NCBI RefSeq assembly: GCF_042661025.1
Contig: NZ_JBHSWH010000001.1
Location: 1,302,001-1,366,000, forward strand
Origin: Flexivirga alba
Lineage (GTDB): Bacteria > Actinomycetota > Actinomycetes > Actinomycetales > Dermatophilaceae
Direction of reading: 5' to 3'
Length of the DNA stretch: 64,000 bases
This document shows positions 1-9,677 of this stretch, one piece after another (within the stretch, counting starts at the first letter, position 1; each line of letters opens with the position of its first letter). The position numbers and the translations under genes were made by a program. Under the pieces are notes generated by a model that did not search any database, was not told the origin of the DNA, and worked only from the letters and a program-made list of their open reading frames with translations.

Positions 1-2
1 TG

Positions 3-179
3 TTCTGGTGCGCCTATGTGCTGACCCGGCCGCTCGGTGCGTCGATCGCGGATGGCATCGCCAAGCCGCCGTCCTTCGGGCACGGTCTGGGCGTTGGCGA
101 CATACCTGTCACGCTCGCCCTCGGCGCGCTGCTCATCGGCCTGGTGCTGATGACGATGGGTCGCCGCTCACCCGCGTAA
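3..179 (+). CDS. Membrane protein, COG4705-like (3' end only)
   Basis: Only the last 58 residues are in the window; the start lies upstream. The visible part reads FWCAYVLTRPLGAS, a Gly/Pro-rich stretch, then a hydrophobic helix (ALGALLIGLVLMTM) and a short basic tail ending RRSPA. The phrase 'VLTRPLGAS' followed by one last helix is typical of the conserved COG4705 membrane-anchored proteins, whose function is unknown. Assignment is from recall of that motif. Confidence 0.55.
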   Translation, partial: FWCAYVLTRPLGASIADGIAKPPSFGHGLGVGDIPVTLALGALLIGLVLMTMGRRSPA

Positions 180-223
180 CTCAGTCGAACGGGTATGTCG
201 TGGTACGCGAGTAGCGTTGCGGG

Positions 224-994
224 ATGGCCAACTTCACCGGTTCTGATGACCTGCATGGTGCGACCTTCAAGGACGTCGACCTGAGCGAGGCACGCTTCGC
301 CGGCGCTGATCTGTCCCGAGCCGTGTTGCGCGGTGTCGACGTGCAGGATGTCGAGATCGACGGCCCGTGGCTCTTCGACGGCGACCACTTCCTACGGGTC
401 AATGGCGTCGACGTACGACCCTTCGTCGATGCCGAGCTCAACCGTCGTTTCCCGGGTCGTGAGCTGCGCGGCGCCAAGACACCCGAAGGGCTGCGCGCCG
501 CGTGGGAGGCGGTGCAACGCACTTGGGCGCAGACCCTGGAGCGGGCGGCGGCGCTGCCGGCGGGCGCGCTCGACGAGTCGGTCGATGGCGAGTGGTCGTT
601 CGCGCAGACGCTGCGACACCTCGTGATGGCGACCGACGTGTGGCTGGGACGCGCCATACAGCGCAAGGAGCAGCCCTACCACCCGGCAGGCCTACCCAAC
701 GACGACGACGGCGGCGGGACCGCGGCATACGAGGACACTTCGGTCTTCTCGGCGACCTCACCGTCATACGCTGACGTGCTGGAGGCGCGCGCGAGCCGGG
801 TCGCGATGGTCGCAGACTTCCTCGCCACGGTCACGGCCGAAGTGCTCGCCGAGCAGCGCGACAACCCGCACGCGCCGGAGTATGACGAGACGGTGCTCTC
901 CTGTGTGCACACGATCCTCGACGAGGAGTGGGAGCACCACCGCTACGCCGTGCGCGACCTCGATGCGTTGGAGTCTGCGTCGGGGTCCAAGTAG
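224..994 (+). CDS. DinB-family protein with N-terminal pentapeptide repeats
   Basis: 256 residues. The first 45 residues have pentapeptide-repeat character (A(D/N)Lxx pattern: DLSEARFAGADLSRAVLRGV). Residues ~100-250 form a DinB_2-like four-helix domain; 'WSFAQTLRHLVMATDVWL' resembles the conserved helix of DinB/YfiT metal-binding proteins, and His residues recur near the C-terminus (EEWEHHRYAVRDL). DinB-like proteins are often metal- or thiol-dependent enzymes; the substrate here is unknown. The 3' end overlaps the convergent M20 peptidase gene by about 50 bases. Confidence 0.75.
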   Translation: MANFTGSDDLHGATFKDVDLSEARFAGADLSRAVLRGVDVQDVEIDGPWLFDGDHFLRVNGVDVRPFVDAELNRRFPGRELRGAKTPEGLRAAWEAVQRTWAQTLERAAALPAGALDESVDGEWSFAQTLRHLVMATDVWLGRAIQRKEQPYHPAGLPNDDDGGGTAAYEDTSVFSATSPSYADVLEARASRVAMVADFLATVTAEVLAEQRDNPHAPEYDETVLSCVHTILDEEWEHHRYAVRDLDALESASGSK

Positions 995-2238
995 GCGAGC
1001 GCAGCGACCACGAGCGTCCGCGTGCCGACGTCGAGTGTCGGCTGGATGACCGGCGCGAAGTATGGCGAGTGGTTGACCGGGATGTCGGAGGAGACCCGGC
1101 CGGCCTTGACCGCCTCGGCATACGTGTTGGGGTCGATGCCGCCGATTCCCCAGTAGGAGTAGGGCGTTCCGATGGCTGAGGGTATGTCACTGAAGTCCTC
1201 GCTCGCGCTCTGCAGCGGCAACTCCTGCGCGTCGTTGCCGAAGAATTCGGCGAACGCGTCAGTCAGCCGCTGGGTGACGGCCTCGTCGTTCACCGTCAGC
1301 GGGAATTCGTCATACAGCTCGAACTCCGGGTCCTTCGGCGAGCCCGATGCCTCGCATTCGGCCTTGACGATCCGCCGGATCGCGTCGAGCACGTGCTCGC
1401 GGGTGTCGTTGTTGTAGGTGCGCACGTTGAGATCGATGACCGCGCGGTCGCCGATCACGTTGCTCTTGGTGCCGGAGTGGATGCTGCCGACCGTGAGGAC
1501 GGCGGGCTCGGTCGGGGCCACTTCGCGGGACACGATGGTCTGCAGTCGGATGACGATCATCGCGGCCAGCACGATCGGGTCGATCGCGGCCTGCGGCATC
1601 GAACCGTGCGCACCGCGTCCGTGCACGGTGACGCGCATGCTGTTGGCTGCCGACAGCACCGGCCCGACGCGGGTGCCCACGACCCCGGCCGGCATCGGCA
1701 GCACGTGCTGGGCAAGGGCCACGTCGACCGTGCCGATGACGTCGCGCGCGCCGTCATCCAGCATGCCGCGAGCGCCGTCTCCTACTTCCTCGGCGGGTTG
1801 GAAGAGGGCGATGAGCGTGCCAGACCACTGATCCTTCTTGGCCGCCAGCAAACCGGCTGCCGTGGCGAGGCACGAGACGTGCACGTCGTGCCCGCAGGCG
1901 TGCATCACCGGCACGGACTCGCCGTCGGCGTCGGTCGTGGTGACGGTGCTCGCGTAGTCGAGACCGGTCGCTTCCTGCACCGGCAGGGCGTCCATGTCCG
2001 CACGCAGCAGCACCCGCGGGCCGGTGCCATTGCCGAGGATGCCGACGACGCCTGTCCCGCCGACGCCGGTGGTGACGTCATACCCTGCCGAGCGGAGGCG
2101 CTCGGCGACCTTGCCGGCGGTCTTTGTCTCCTGGTGCGACAGCTCGGGGTGCGCGTGCAGGTCGCGGTAGAAGCTCTCGAGGTCCTTGCGAGCATCGTCG
2201 AGTCCGGCGAGAACGGCGTGGGTCGAATCGGTGCTCAT
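943..2238 (-). CDS. M20-family metallopeptidase / amidohydrolase
   Basis: 431 residues, the usual length for M20D amidohydrolases (N-acyl amino acid or indole-acetyl-amino-acid hydrolases). Metal-site motifs are visible: MHACGHDVH at residues 112-120, the Glu pair in QPAEEVGDG (147-155), and a late His/Asp region with SASEDFS. It should hydrolyse an N-acyl or amide bond in the cytoplasm with two divalent metals; the substrate cannot be told. Its start overlaps the upstream TRIC-channel stop as ATGA, so the two are translationally coupled. Its end overlaps the convergent DinB-like gene. Confidence 0.88.
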   Translation of the reverse strand: MSTDSTHAVLAGLDDARKDLESFYRDLHAHPELSHQETKTAGKVAERLRSAGYDVTTGVGGTGVVGILGNGTGPRVLLRADMDALPVQEATGLDYASTVTTTDADGESVPVMHACGHDVHVSCLATAAGLLAAKKDQWSGTLIALFQPAEEVGDGARGMLDDGARDVIGTVDVALAQHVLPMPAGVVGTRVGPVLSAANSMRVTVHGRGAHGSMPQAAIDPIVLAAMIVIRLQTIVSREVAPTEPAVLTVGSIHSGTKSNVIGDRAVIDLNVRTYNNDTREHVLDAIRRIVKAECEASGSPKDPEFELYDEFPLTVNDEAVTQRLTDAFAEFFGNDAQELPLQSASEDFSDIPSAIGTPYSYWGIGGIDPNTYAEAVKAGRVSSDIPVNHSPYFAPVIQPTLDVGTRTLVVAALAYLDPDADSNASRSRTA

Positions 2239-3005
2239 GATTCCTCCTCGGGACCGGACGGTTCCTGCTCAACGGTGGCGCGGTCGGCTGAACGTCGCCT
2301 GGTCTGCAGGGCGCGGGCGATCTTCTCCCGGCGAGCGCGGTCCAGGCCGGCTTTGGCAGCGACCCGACCTGGCGTGACCGTCCATGCGTCGGCCTCCGGC
2401 AGGATCCAGCCCCGCCAGCGCGCGACCAGGCACAAGCCGGCTCCGGTGATCGTCGATGCGACCAATCCCGCTGTCGGGTGGCCGTTTTCGCTGCACACGA
2501 CCAGCACGCCGCTTGCCGCAATCGCGCTCGTCGCGTAGAGGGTGTTGCCGCCGAGCACCGTCGGGACGCGCCGCGTCACGATGTCGCGTATGGCGCCACC
2601 GCCCACCGCGGTGATCGTGCCGAGCAGGATCGCAGGCAGCCAGCCGATGCCGACGCTGAGGCTTTTCTGCGCGCCCGCTGCGGCCCAGGTGCCGAGTGCG
2701 ATGGCGTCGATCACCGGCCACACGCGATCCCACACGGGCCCCTGCACATTGGCGACGTAGGTGATCGCGGCGCCGGCGAACGCGGTGAGCAGGTAGGCAT
2801 AGTCGGTCAGCGCGACCGGCGGCCCGTGCTGCAACAGCACGTCGCGGATGATGCCGCCGCCCAGTCCGGACAGCACGGCGAAGGTCAGGAAGCCGATTGG
2901 GTCCAGGCGCTCCTGACGTGCGACGAGGCCGCCGAGGATTGCGTTGGCGAAGACGCCCGTCAGGTCGAGGACGCGGAACAGTTCCGACAGGTCACCTTGC
3001 TGCAT
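2235..3005 (-). CDS. TRIC cation channel family (UPF0126) membrane protein
   Basis: 256 residues with about six to seven hydrophobic helices in two repeated halves, each carrying the family's glycine/Arg-Asp motif (GLGGGIIRDVLL near residue 50 and GGGAIRDIVTRR near residue 140). Bacterial TRIC/YadS-YicG proteins form trimeric membrane channels; some members move glycine. A basic cytoplasmic tail follows the last helix (RARREKIARAL). First gene of a two-gene unit with the M20 hydrolase, stop and start overlapping by 4 bases. Confidence 0.88.
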   Translation of the reverse strand: MQQGDLSELFRVLDLTGVFANAILGGLVARQERLDPIGFLTFAVLSGLGGGIIRDVLLQHGPPVALTDYAYLLTAFAGAAITYVANVQGPVWDRVWPVIDAIALGTWAAAGAQKSLSVGIGWLPAILLGTITAVGGGAIRDIVTRRVPTVLGGNTLYATSAIAASGVLVVCSENGHPTAGLVASTITGAGLCLVARWRGWILPEADAWTVTPGRVAAKAGLDRARREKIARALQTRRRSADRATVEQEPSGPEEES

Positions 3006-3247
3006 CTGGGCGCATCCTCCTGCCGGACCGAGTTGTTTGGGGCCAACGCTAGCGGCTCACATGGCAGCGGTAGCCATACAACCGATGTGGCCAGCACTAT
3101 GCATGAACATGATCAAAAGTGATTCATTCACGCAATTTAGTGCATGAATTCTCCCTATCGGCCACGATCTGCCACTAGCGTCGATACGCATCGAGGGTCG
3201 ACCGTCACGCCACGGACGACTGGTTGGATGACGCCGAGGAGGCAGCT
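3006..3247. promoter_or_regulatory. Divergent promoter region, TRIC channel / hexosaminidase
   Basis: No gene is visible. The segment 3095-3160 is unusually A/T-rich for this genome and carries two copies of TGCATGAA (about 3101 and 3151) flanking an imperfect palindrome around GTGATTCATTCAC. This is the likely site of one or both promoters and a regulator site. The regulator is unknown. Confidence 0.4.
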
Positions 3248-5293
3248 GTGCGTATTCGCCTGGCAGGAAAGGCCGTCCTGGCCACGCTCATCAGCGCATC
3301 GCTCACCGCGGTGCCCAGTGGTCCGGCCGGTGCGGTCGCCACCACCGCCCCCGGCGGTGCGCTGGGGAACCCGGCACCGGTCGTGTTGCCGAGCCTGCGG
3401 ACCTGGGAAGGCGGCCGCGGCACGTGGCATCGCACACCGAGCACGCGAATCGTGCTGCAACCAGGTCAAGCTCGCGACCTGCGGCCGGCTGCACAGACCT
3501 TCGCACAGGACCTCGGCACCGAAACCGGCCGGACTCCTGCCGTGGTTGTCGGCGATGCCCGGCCCGGGGACATCGTGCTGCGACTCGGCACGGCCGGAGT
3601 TCCGAGCAGCAGTCAGGGGTATCGCATCGATATCGGCGCATCGGTGCAGATCACCGCGCGCGCCGGCGACGGCGTCTTTTATGGAACGCAGACGGTGGAG
3701 CAGGCCCTGAAGTCGAACCCGAGCCGGGCAACGATCCCTCAAGGCCACGGCACCGACTGGCCGACCATCTCCGAGCGCGGGCAGATGCTCGATGTCGGTC
3801 GCAAGTTCTTCACTGTCGACCAGCTCAAGGTCCAGATCCGGCGAATGGCCTGGCAGAAGCTGAACGTCTTCCACATCCACTTCACCGACTGGGAAGGCTT
3901 CCGAATCCAGGTGCCGCAGTTCCCGGGCCTTGCGTCGGCACAGTCGTATTCACCGGCGGACCTGCGGGAGCTGCAGGACTACGCGAAGCGCTATCACGTC
4001 CGGATCATCCCGGAGGTCGACCTGCCTGGCCACGCGACGCCGATCACGACATACGACCCGTCGCTGCGCTTCTCGTGCCCGTCGATGGACAAGGCGAATT
4101 GGCCGGGCGGGGAGAACGGTGGTTGGACGCTCGACATCACCAAGCCGCACACACAGCAGTTCGTGCACGACCTGATCGCCGACATCGCGCCGATGTTCGA
4201 CGACAAGGTTTTCCACATCGGTGGTGACGAGGTCGGCCTGGATCCGGCGAAGAACGCCTGCCCGGAGCTGGTGAAGTTCACCAAGGACAAGGGTTTTCAG
4301 TTTCCAGAGGACGTCTTCGTCGATTTTCAGAACTCGCTCGACGAGCAACTGCGTGGCATGGGCAAGACCACCGAGACCTGGGAGTGGTGGAACCAATACG
4401 GACAGCAGTCCAGCATCGCGCCGAACAAGGACATCGTGATGCAGGACTACGTCGACGCCGACCCGACGGACTTCGCCGAGCAGGGCTATCGCGTCGTGGC
4501 ATCACCCGAGCCGGTGCTCTATGTCAGTGCAGGCTTCGGGCAGAAACTGGGTGAGTACGGGTATGTCGACATACAGAACGTCTACGAGCACTACCCGTTC
4601 GCGACCTCGCAGAATCTCGACGCCTACGAAGTCGCTCGATGGGCCGACCGCGCCGAGACGCAGTCGGTCCACTTCCTCGACTTCTTCGCCGAACGACCGC
4701 TGCAAGTGACCGCCGAACGGACCTGGGGCGGCCCGCGCTCGGCGACCGTGTGGCAGTTCCTCGCGCGTGCGGACGCCATCGGAGACGCGCCGGGAACACC
4801 GCTGGGTGACTACACCGCGCTCGCAAACGCCGGCATGACTGCCAGTGCGGACAGCGAGGAGACGTCGGCGGAGTCGGCACCCGTGAAGAACGCGATCGAC
4901 GACAACCCCTACACGATCTGGCACACGGCATACACCGGCGGCGATGCGCCGTTGCCGCACCGAATCACGCTCGATCTGCACGGTTCTCGCGACGTCGCCG
5001 GGCTGCAGTACCTGCCGCGACAGGATGGTGGCGTCAACGGCCGGATCGCCGACTATCGCATCGAGACCAGCGTCGACGGAACGCACTGGGGTGCCATCGC
5101 CACCGGTACGTTCGATGACGATCAGACGCAAAAGACCGTGACCTTCGCGCCGACCAAAGCTCGATACGTCCGGCTGACCGCACTGTCGTCAACAAACGGC
5201 AAACCGTTCAGCAGTGCCGGCGAGGTGACGTTGTTGCAGCGTGCAGATCCGGCAGGTACTGCACGCCTGGCAGCTGCTCGGCCTGCCCTTTAG
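3248..5293 (+). CDS. Secreted beta-N-acetylhexosaminidase (GH20) with C-terminal F5/8-type domain
   Basis: Start chosen at GTG 3248 because GAGGAGG lies 5 bases upstream; an in-frame ATG at 3224 has no such site. The 681-residue product begins with a Sec signal peptide (VRIRLAGKAVLATLISASL, cut near GAVA). The GH20 catalytic domain contains MLDVGRKFF, FHIHFTDWEGF and the Asp-Glu pair HIGGDE near residue 327, which in the family performs substrate-assisted removal of terminal GlcNAc/GalNAc. After about residue 520 a discoidin/F5-8 C-like carbohydrate-binding domain follows (DDNPYTIWHT, YRIETSVDGTHW, ARYVRLTAL). No cell-wall sorting signal. Probable role: chitooligosaccharide, glycan or peptidoglycan fragment degradation outside the cell. 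Ends 4 bases into the convergent next gene. Confidence 0.92.
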   Translation: MRIRLAGKAVLATLISASLTAVPSGPAGAVATTAPGGALGNPAPVVLPSLRTWEGGRGTWHRTPSTRIVLQPGQARDLRPAAQTFAQDLGTETGRTPAVVVGDARPGDIVLRLGTAGVPSSSQGYRIDIGASVQITARAGDGVFYGTQTVEQALKSNPSRATIPQGHGTDWPTISERGQMLDVGRKFFTVDQLKVQIRRMAWQKLNVFHIHFTDWEGFRIQVPQFPGLASAQSYSPADLRELQDYAKRYHVRIIPEVDLPGHATPITTYDPSLRFSCPSMDKANWPGGENGGWTLDITKPHTQQFVHDLIADIAPMFDDKVFHIGGDEVGLDPAKNACPELVKFTKDKGFQFPEDVFVDFQNSLDEQLRGMGKTTETWEWWNQYGQQSSIAPNKDIVMQDYVDADPTDFAEQGYRVVASPEPVLYVSAGFGQKLGEYGYVDIQNVYEHYPFATSQNLDAYEVARWADRAETQSVHFLDFFAERPLQVTAERTWGGPRSATVWQFLARADAIGDAPGTPLGDYTALANAGMTASADSEETSAESAPVKNAIDDNPYTIWHTAYTGGDAPLPHRITLDLHGSRDVAGLQYLPRQDGGVNGRIADYRIETSVDGTHWGAIATGTFDDDQTQKTVTFAPTKARYVRLTALSSTNGKPFSSAGEVTLLQRADPAGTARLAAARPAL

Positions 5294-6390
5294 AAAACGA
5301 CCACCGAGCGCAGGACGTTGCCATCGTGCATCTTGGTGAACGCCTGCTCCACGTCGTCCAGCGTGATCTCTTCGCTGACGAACGCGTCGAGGTCGAGGCG
5401 TTCCTGTTGGTAGAGGTCGATCAGCATCGGGAAGTCGCGGCTGGGCAGACAGTCGCCATACCAACTGGACTTCAGGGCGCCGCCGCGTCCGAAGACGTCG
5501 ATGAGCGGGATGTCGGGCAGCTTCAGGTCGGGGGTCGGGACGCCGACGAGCACCAGAGTGCCGGCGAGATCGCGGGCGTAGAACGCCTGTTTCCAGGTCT
5601 CCGGGCGGCCGACGGCTTCGACGACGATGTCGGCACCCTCGGCTCCCGGGTAGGTCTGCGCGCAGATCTCCTTGATCTGCTCGACAGGGTCCCCTTGCGA
5701 CGAGTCGACGGTGTGGGTCGCGCCGGCCTTCTTGGCGGCGTCCAGTTTGCGCGAGTCGATGTCGACGGCGATGACGGGGGAGGCGCCTGCAAGGGCCGCG
5801 CCGGCAACCGCCGCGACGCCGACACCGCCGCAGCCGATGACCGCGACTGAACGACCGCGGGTTGCGCCGCCGGTGTTGATCGCGGCACCGAGGCCGGCCA
5901 TCACGCCGCAGCCGAGCAGGCCGGCGGCGGCCGGTCGCGCCGTGGGGTCGACCTTGGTGCACTGGCCGGCAGCGACGAGCGTCTTCTCGGCGAAGGCGCC
6001 GATGCCGAGCGCGGGGCTCAGCTCGGTGCCGTCCTCGAGCGTCATCTTCTGCGTGGCGTTGTGGGTGGCGAAGCAGTACTTCGGCTCGCCACGCTTGCAG
6101 GCCCGGCACTCGCCGCAGACCGCGCGCCAGTTGAGGATGACGAAGTCGCCGGGCGCGACGTCGGTGACGCCCTCGCCGACCGACTCGACGAGACCGGAGG
6201 CTTCGTGGCCGAGCAGGAACGGGAAGTCGTCGCTGATGCCGCCTTCGCGGTAGTGCAGATCGGTGTGGCACACCCCGCACGCCTGGATCTTGACCACTGC
6301 CTCGCCCGGCCCGGGGTCGGGGACGTTGATGGTCTCGATGCTGACCGGCTCGCCCTTTGCTTTGGCGACAACGGCTTTCACCTGCTGCAT
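5290..6390 (-). CDS. S-(hydroxymethyl)mycothiol dehydrogenase
   Basis: 366-residue zinc-dependent medium-chain alcohol dehydrogenase. Visible: catalytic zinc ligands in GVCHTDLHYREGG and GHEASG, structural-zinc cysteines in CGECRACKRGEPKYC, the NAD-binding GCGGVGVAA, and the family stretch THNATQKMTL. It oxidises the mycothiol-formaldehyde adduct, the actinobacterial formaldehyde detoxification route. A strong ribosome site (GAGGAGG) precedes the ATG. It lies downstream of the paaX-like gene on the same strand; its stop overlaps the hexosaminidase stop. Close relatives are named adhE2/mscR. Confidence 0.9.
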   Translation of the reverse strand: MQQVKAVVAKAKGEPVSIETINVPDPGPGEAVVKIQACGVCHTDLHYREGGISDDFPFLLGHEASGLVESVGEGVTDVAPGDFVILNWRAVCGECRACKRGEPKYCFATHNATQKMTLEDGTELSPALGIGAFAEKTLVAAGQCTKVDPTARPAAAGLLGCGVMAGLGAAINTGGATRGRSVAVIGCGGVGVAAVAGAALAGASPVIAVDIDSRKLDAAKKAGATHTVDSSQGDPVEQIKEICAQTYPGAEGADIVVEAVGRPETWKQAFYARDLAGTLVLVGVPTPDLKLPDIPLIDVFGRGGALKSSWYGDCLPSRDFPMLIDLYQQERLDLDAFVSEEITLDDVEQAFTKMHDGNVLRSVVVF

Positions 6391-6442
6391 AGCTTCTCCT
6401 CCTCGTGGCTGCTGGTGGGAACGTTACCTCGCCGGTGTTCTG

Positions 6443-7302
6443 TCAGTTGTTCGTGCTCGCGGTATTCCAAAACTGCGCTGCATGCGCCAGCGCCCGTTCC
6501 TCCAGCAGCTCCACCAGCCGCTCGAAAACGGTGATCGCCTCGGGGGCACTCCACCCCTCGGCGAGCACCTCGCGGGGAGCCCCGGGTCGCGGAAGGGCAG
6601 CCGCCGCCAGGAGTCGATCACGTCGAGGTAGATCGTGAACGCTTCTACCGGCTCGATCGCCGTGCGTGATTCCAACCGGGCGATCATCGGCCGATGGTGC
6701 TCGACGAAGTCCCGGTAGCTCTGATCGATCCCGGCCAGGTCCCAACTGTCGTACAGAAGCGTGGTCAGGTCCTGGGTTCCCAGGTAGCTGCCCACAAACA
6801 CTGCTGCGTATTTGTCGAGCCCGAGCTCTGCGATCGCTTCCTCGGCGGCGGTCCGCATGCGCGCCGGCGCGAGCCACATAGCGGTGCCCACGTTGCCGAA
6901 GCCGAGATGACTCAAGTGGGTGCGCAGCTTGTAGCGCTTGCTTCGATCCGACTCCGGCACACTGAAATTGACGATGCACCAGCCGTCGGCGAGATCGGCC
7001 GGCCGGCGTGCGTGCCAGATCACTTCGTCGCCCTGGGCGAGCACGGTGTCAGCGTGAGCGGTCAGGGCGTAGCCGCGTGCGCCATTGCGGCTCTGGGCTT
7101 CGAGCCAGCCGCGCTTCTTGAGCCGGAAGACGGCGGTCCGCACACTCGGTGCGTCGACTCCGAGCTGGCCCATCAGGTCGATGGTTCCCGCGATCGGCAG
7201 CCAACCGCCCTGTTGCCGGACCACTGATCCCAGGAACGTCACGATCAAGGTGCGGGTGCGGCGGGTGCGTTGCGTCGCGTCGGATCCGTCAGCAGCAGTC
7301 AT
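6443..7302 (-). pseudogene. PaaX-family transcriptional regulator (frameshifted)
   Basis: About 286 residues once one frameshift is repaired. Residues 1-90 form the winged-helix domain (SVRTAVFRLKKRGWLEA). The middle and C-terminal parts match PaaX, which represses aryl-CoA degradation genes until an aryl-CoA binds. At 6574-6577 a GGGG run appears one base short: the first frame reads RLPFRDPGLP, then continues in another frame as REVLAEGWSAPEAITVFERL and stops at 6443. Read literally, the protein would end in unrelated Arg-rich sequence. Likely the last gene of the anthranilate operon and its regulator, with an aryl-CoA such as anthraniloyl-CoA as probable inducer (inference). The deletion may be a sequencing error. 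Confidence 0.8.
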
Positions 7303-7308
7303 CGTCGA

Positions 7309-9677
7309 TCATTGTCCACCTGGCTCCGGCCTCCAGCGCAGGTGCACATCGTCGGGCTCGCCGTCGCGCAGCAGCTGCAGCCGTGGCGGGATCTTGTCGG
7401 TGCGCGAGGTCGGCGGCCGTCGTTTGCCGGCATCGAACTGGTCCGGCCAGGGCGCGGCGGCCCCGGCATACTCCTGCTCCGCTGCGGCGTGCAGCGTCCA
7501 CTGCGGGTCGTAGAGGTGTGGGCGGGCGAGCGCGCACAGGTCGGCGCGGCCGGCGAGCAGGATCGAGTTGACGTCGTCGTAGCTCGAGATGGCCCCGACC
7601 GCAATGACTTTCGCATCCGCTCCACTCGCGACCAGATGACGGATCTTGTCCGCGAACGGAGTTTGGTAGGACCGCCCGAAGGCCGGCTTCTCGTCCTTGC
7701 TGATCTGGCCGGATGAGACATCGATGGCAGCAGCTCCGTGCTCGACAAATGCGCGGGCGATCTCGACCGCGTCGTCTTCGGTGTTGCCGTCCGGGAGCCA
7801 GTCGGTCGCGGAGATCCGGACCGTCACGGGTATGGCGGGCGGGACCGCCGCGCGGACCGCGTCGAACACCTCCAGCGGGTAGCGCAACCGGCTCGGCAGC
7901 GGCCCACCGAGCTCGTCGGTGCGTTGGTTGGAGACCGGTGACAGGAAGGAGCTGAGCAGGTAGCCGTGCGCGGCGTGCACCTCGATCAGGTCGAACCCGG
8001 CATCGACAGCGCGGTGTGCGGCAGAGACGAATTCGTCTCGTATCCGGTCGAGTTCGGCCCTGGTTGCTTCGCGCGGGAGGTGGCAACCCTCGCCATACGG
8101 CAGCGGTGACGGTCCGACGACCTCCCAATTGCCCTCGTCCAACGGCTCGTCGAGGCCTTCCCACATCAGCTTGGTCGAGCCCTTGCGGCCCGAGTGGCCG
8201 ATCTGCGCACCGATCTTTGCCGTCGATCGCTCGTGGACGAATCGGGTGATCTTCTGCCAGGCGTCGCGCTGTTCGGCGGTCCACAGTCCGGTGCAGCCGG
8301 GGTGATCCGACCCTCCGGGGAGGTGCAGATCATCTCGGTCATCACCAGTCCGGCGCCGCCGAGCGCTTTCGAGCCCAGGTGGACCAGATGGAAGTCGTTC
8401 GGCAGGCCGTCGGTCGCGGAATACATGTCCATCGACGAGACGACGATGCGGTTGCGCAGTCGGAGGTCGCCGATCGCGACTGGCTGGAACATCGCCGGCG
8501 TGACTTCGGAACTGCCCTGATGGCGCGCGAATTCGGTCTCCATCCGGGCGGCGAAGTCGTGGTCTCGCTCCTTGAGGTTGTCGAAGGTGATGCGCCGCGA
8601 CCGGGTCAGCAGGTTGAAGACGAACTGGGCCGGCGCCTGGTCGGCATACATCCCGATGTTCTCGAACCATTCCAGCGAGGCCTGCGCTGCGCGCTGGGTC
8701 GACTCGACGACCGGCTTGCGCTCCTCCTGGTATGCCGCGAGCGCCTTCTCGATCCCGTCGTGTTCGTGCAGGCAGGCGGTGAGCGCGAGGGCGTCCTCCA
8801 TGGCCAGTTTGGTGCCGGACCCGATGGAGAAGTGCGCGGTGTGGGCGGCATCTCCCAGCAGCACGACATTGCCGGTGTGCCACGAATCATTGCGAACGGT
8901 GGTGAAATTCAGCCATTTGGAGTTGTTGGTCAGGATGCGATGACCCTGCAATTCGCCGGCGAAGATCTCGCCGATCCGGGAGACCGCGTAGTCGTCGGAG
9001 ACACCCGGCGGGAACTCGTCGTGCTCCGTGCGGTCGAAACCCGCACGGCGCCATACGTTCTCGTGCATCTCGACGATGAAGGTCGACCCGGCATCGGAGA
9101 AGGGGTAGCCATGGATCTGCATGGTGCCCCACTCGGTCTGCTTGACGAAGAACTGGAACGCCTCGAAGACCAGGTCGGTGCCGAACCAGATGTACTTGTT
9201 GGCGCGGCGATCGAGATTGGGTTTGAACACGTCGGCGTACTTCGTCCGCACGGCCGAGTTGAGCCCGTCGGCCGCGACCACCAGGTCGTGGTCGCGGCGC
9301 AACTCGTCGACGTCGGGCGCGGCAGTCCGGTAGTGCACGGTGACGCCCAGCTCGGCGACCCGTCGCTGCAGGATCTGCAACAGCTCCTTGCGCGACATCG
9401 CCGCGAATCCCTGTCCGCCGACAGTGAATTCGTGCCCGTCGACGGTCACGTCGATGTCGGTCCAGCGGGCGAAGCATTCCTCCATGGTGGCGTGCACCAC
9501 CGGGTCGGCGCCCTCGATGCTGCCGAGGGTCTCATCGGAGAAGACCACACCGAAGCCGAAGGTGTCATCGGGTGCGTTGCGCTCCCAGACGGTGACGTCG
9601 TGACTGGCATCCAGGCTCTTCATCAAGGTTGCGAGATAGAGGCCGCCCGGGCCCCCACCGACGATGGCGATCTTCAC
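7309..9677 (-). pseudogene. Anthraniloyl-CoA monooxygenase/reductase (FAD hydroxylase fused to Old Yellow Enzyme), frameshifted
   Basis: About 789 residues after repair. The N-terminal half is an FAD aromatic hydroxylase (GGGPGG at residues 7-12, GDAAHTAHFSIGSG). From about residue 420 it is an Old Yellow Enzyme-type FMN barrel (LRNRIVVSSMDM, IGHSGRKGS, EVHAAHGYLL). This fusion and length match 2-aminobenzoyl-CoA monooxygenase/reductase, which hydroxylates and then reduces anthraniloyl-CoA to a non-aromatic 2-amino-5-oxocyclohexene carbonyl-CoA; salicylyl-CoA 5-hydroxylases are close relatives. Near 8297-8302 a G run is one base short: SPEGRITP is followed in the other frame by GCTGLWTAEQRDAW. 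GTG start overlapping the ligase stop by 4 bases. The frameshift may be a sequencing error. Confidence 0.87.

Noticed and set aside
1393..2538. 381-codon plus-strand frame, and similar long frames opposite purB, serS and the propeller gene
   Set aside because: High GC keeps antisense frames open. They have Arg/Ala/Gly-rich composition, no ribosome sites, and lie opposite genes with clear families.
5290..6390. Glutathione-dependent formaldehyde dehydrogenase
   Set aside because: The sequence pattern (THNATQKMTL and length) fits the mycothiol-dependent actinobacterial enzyme.
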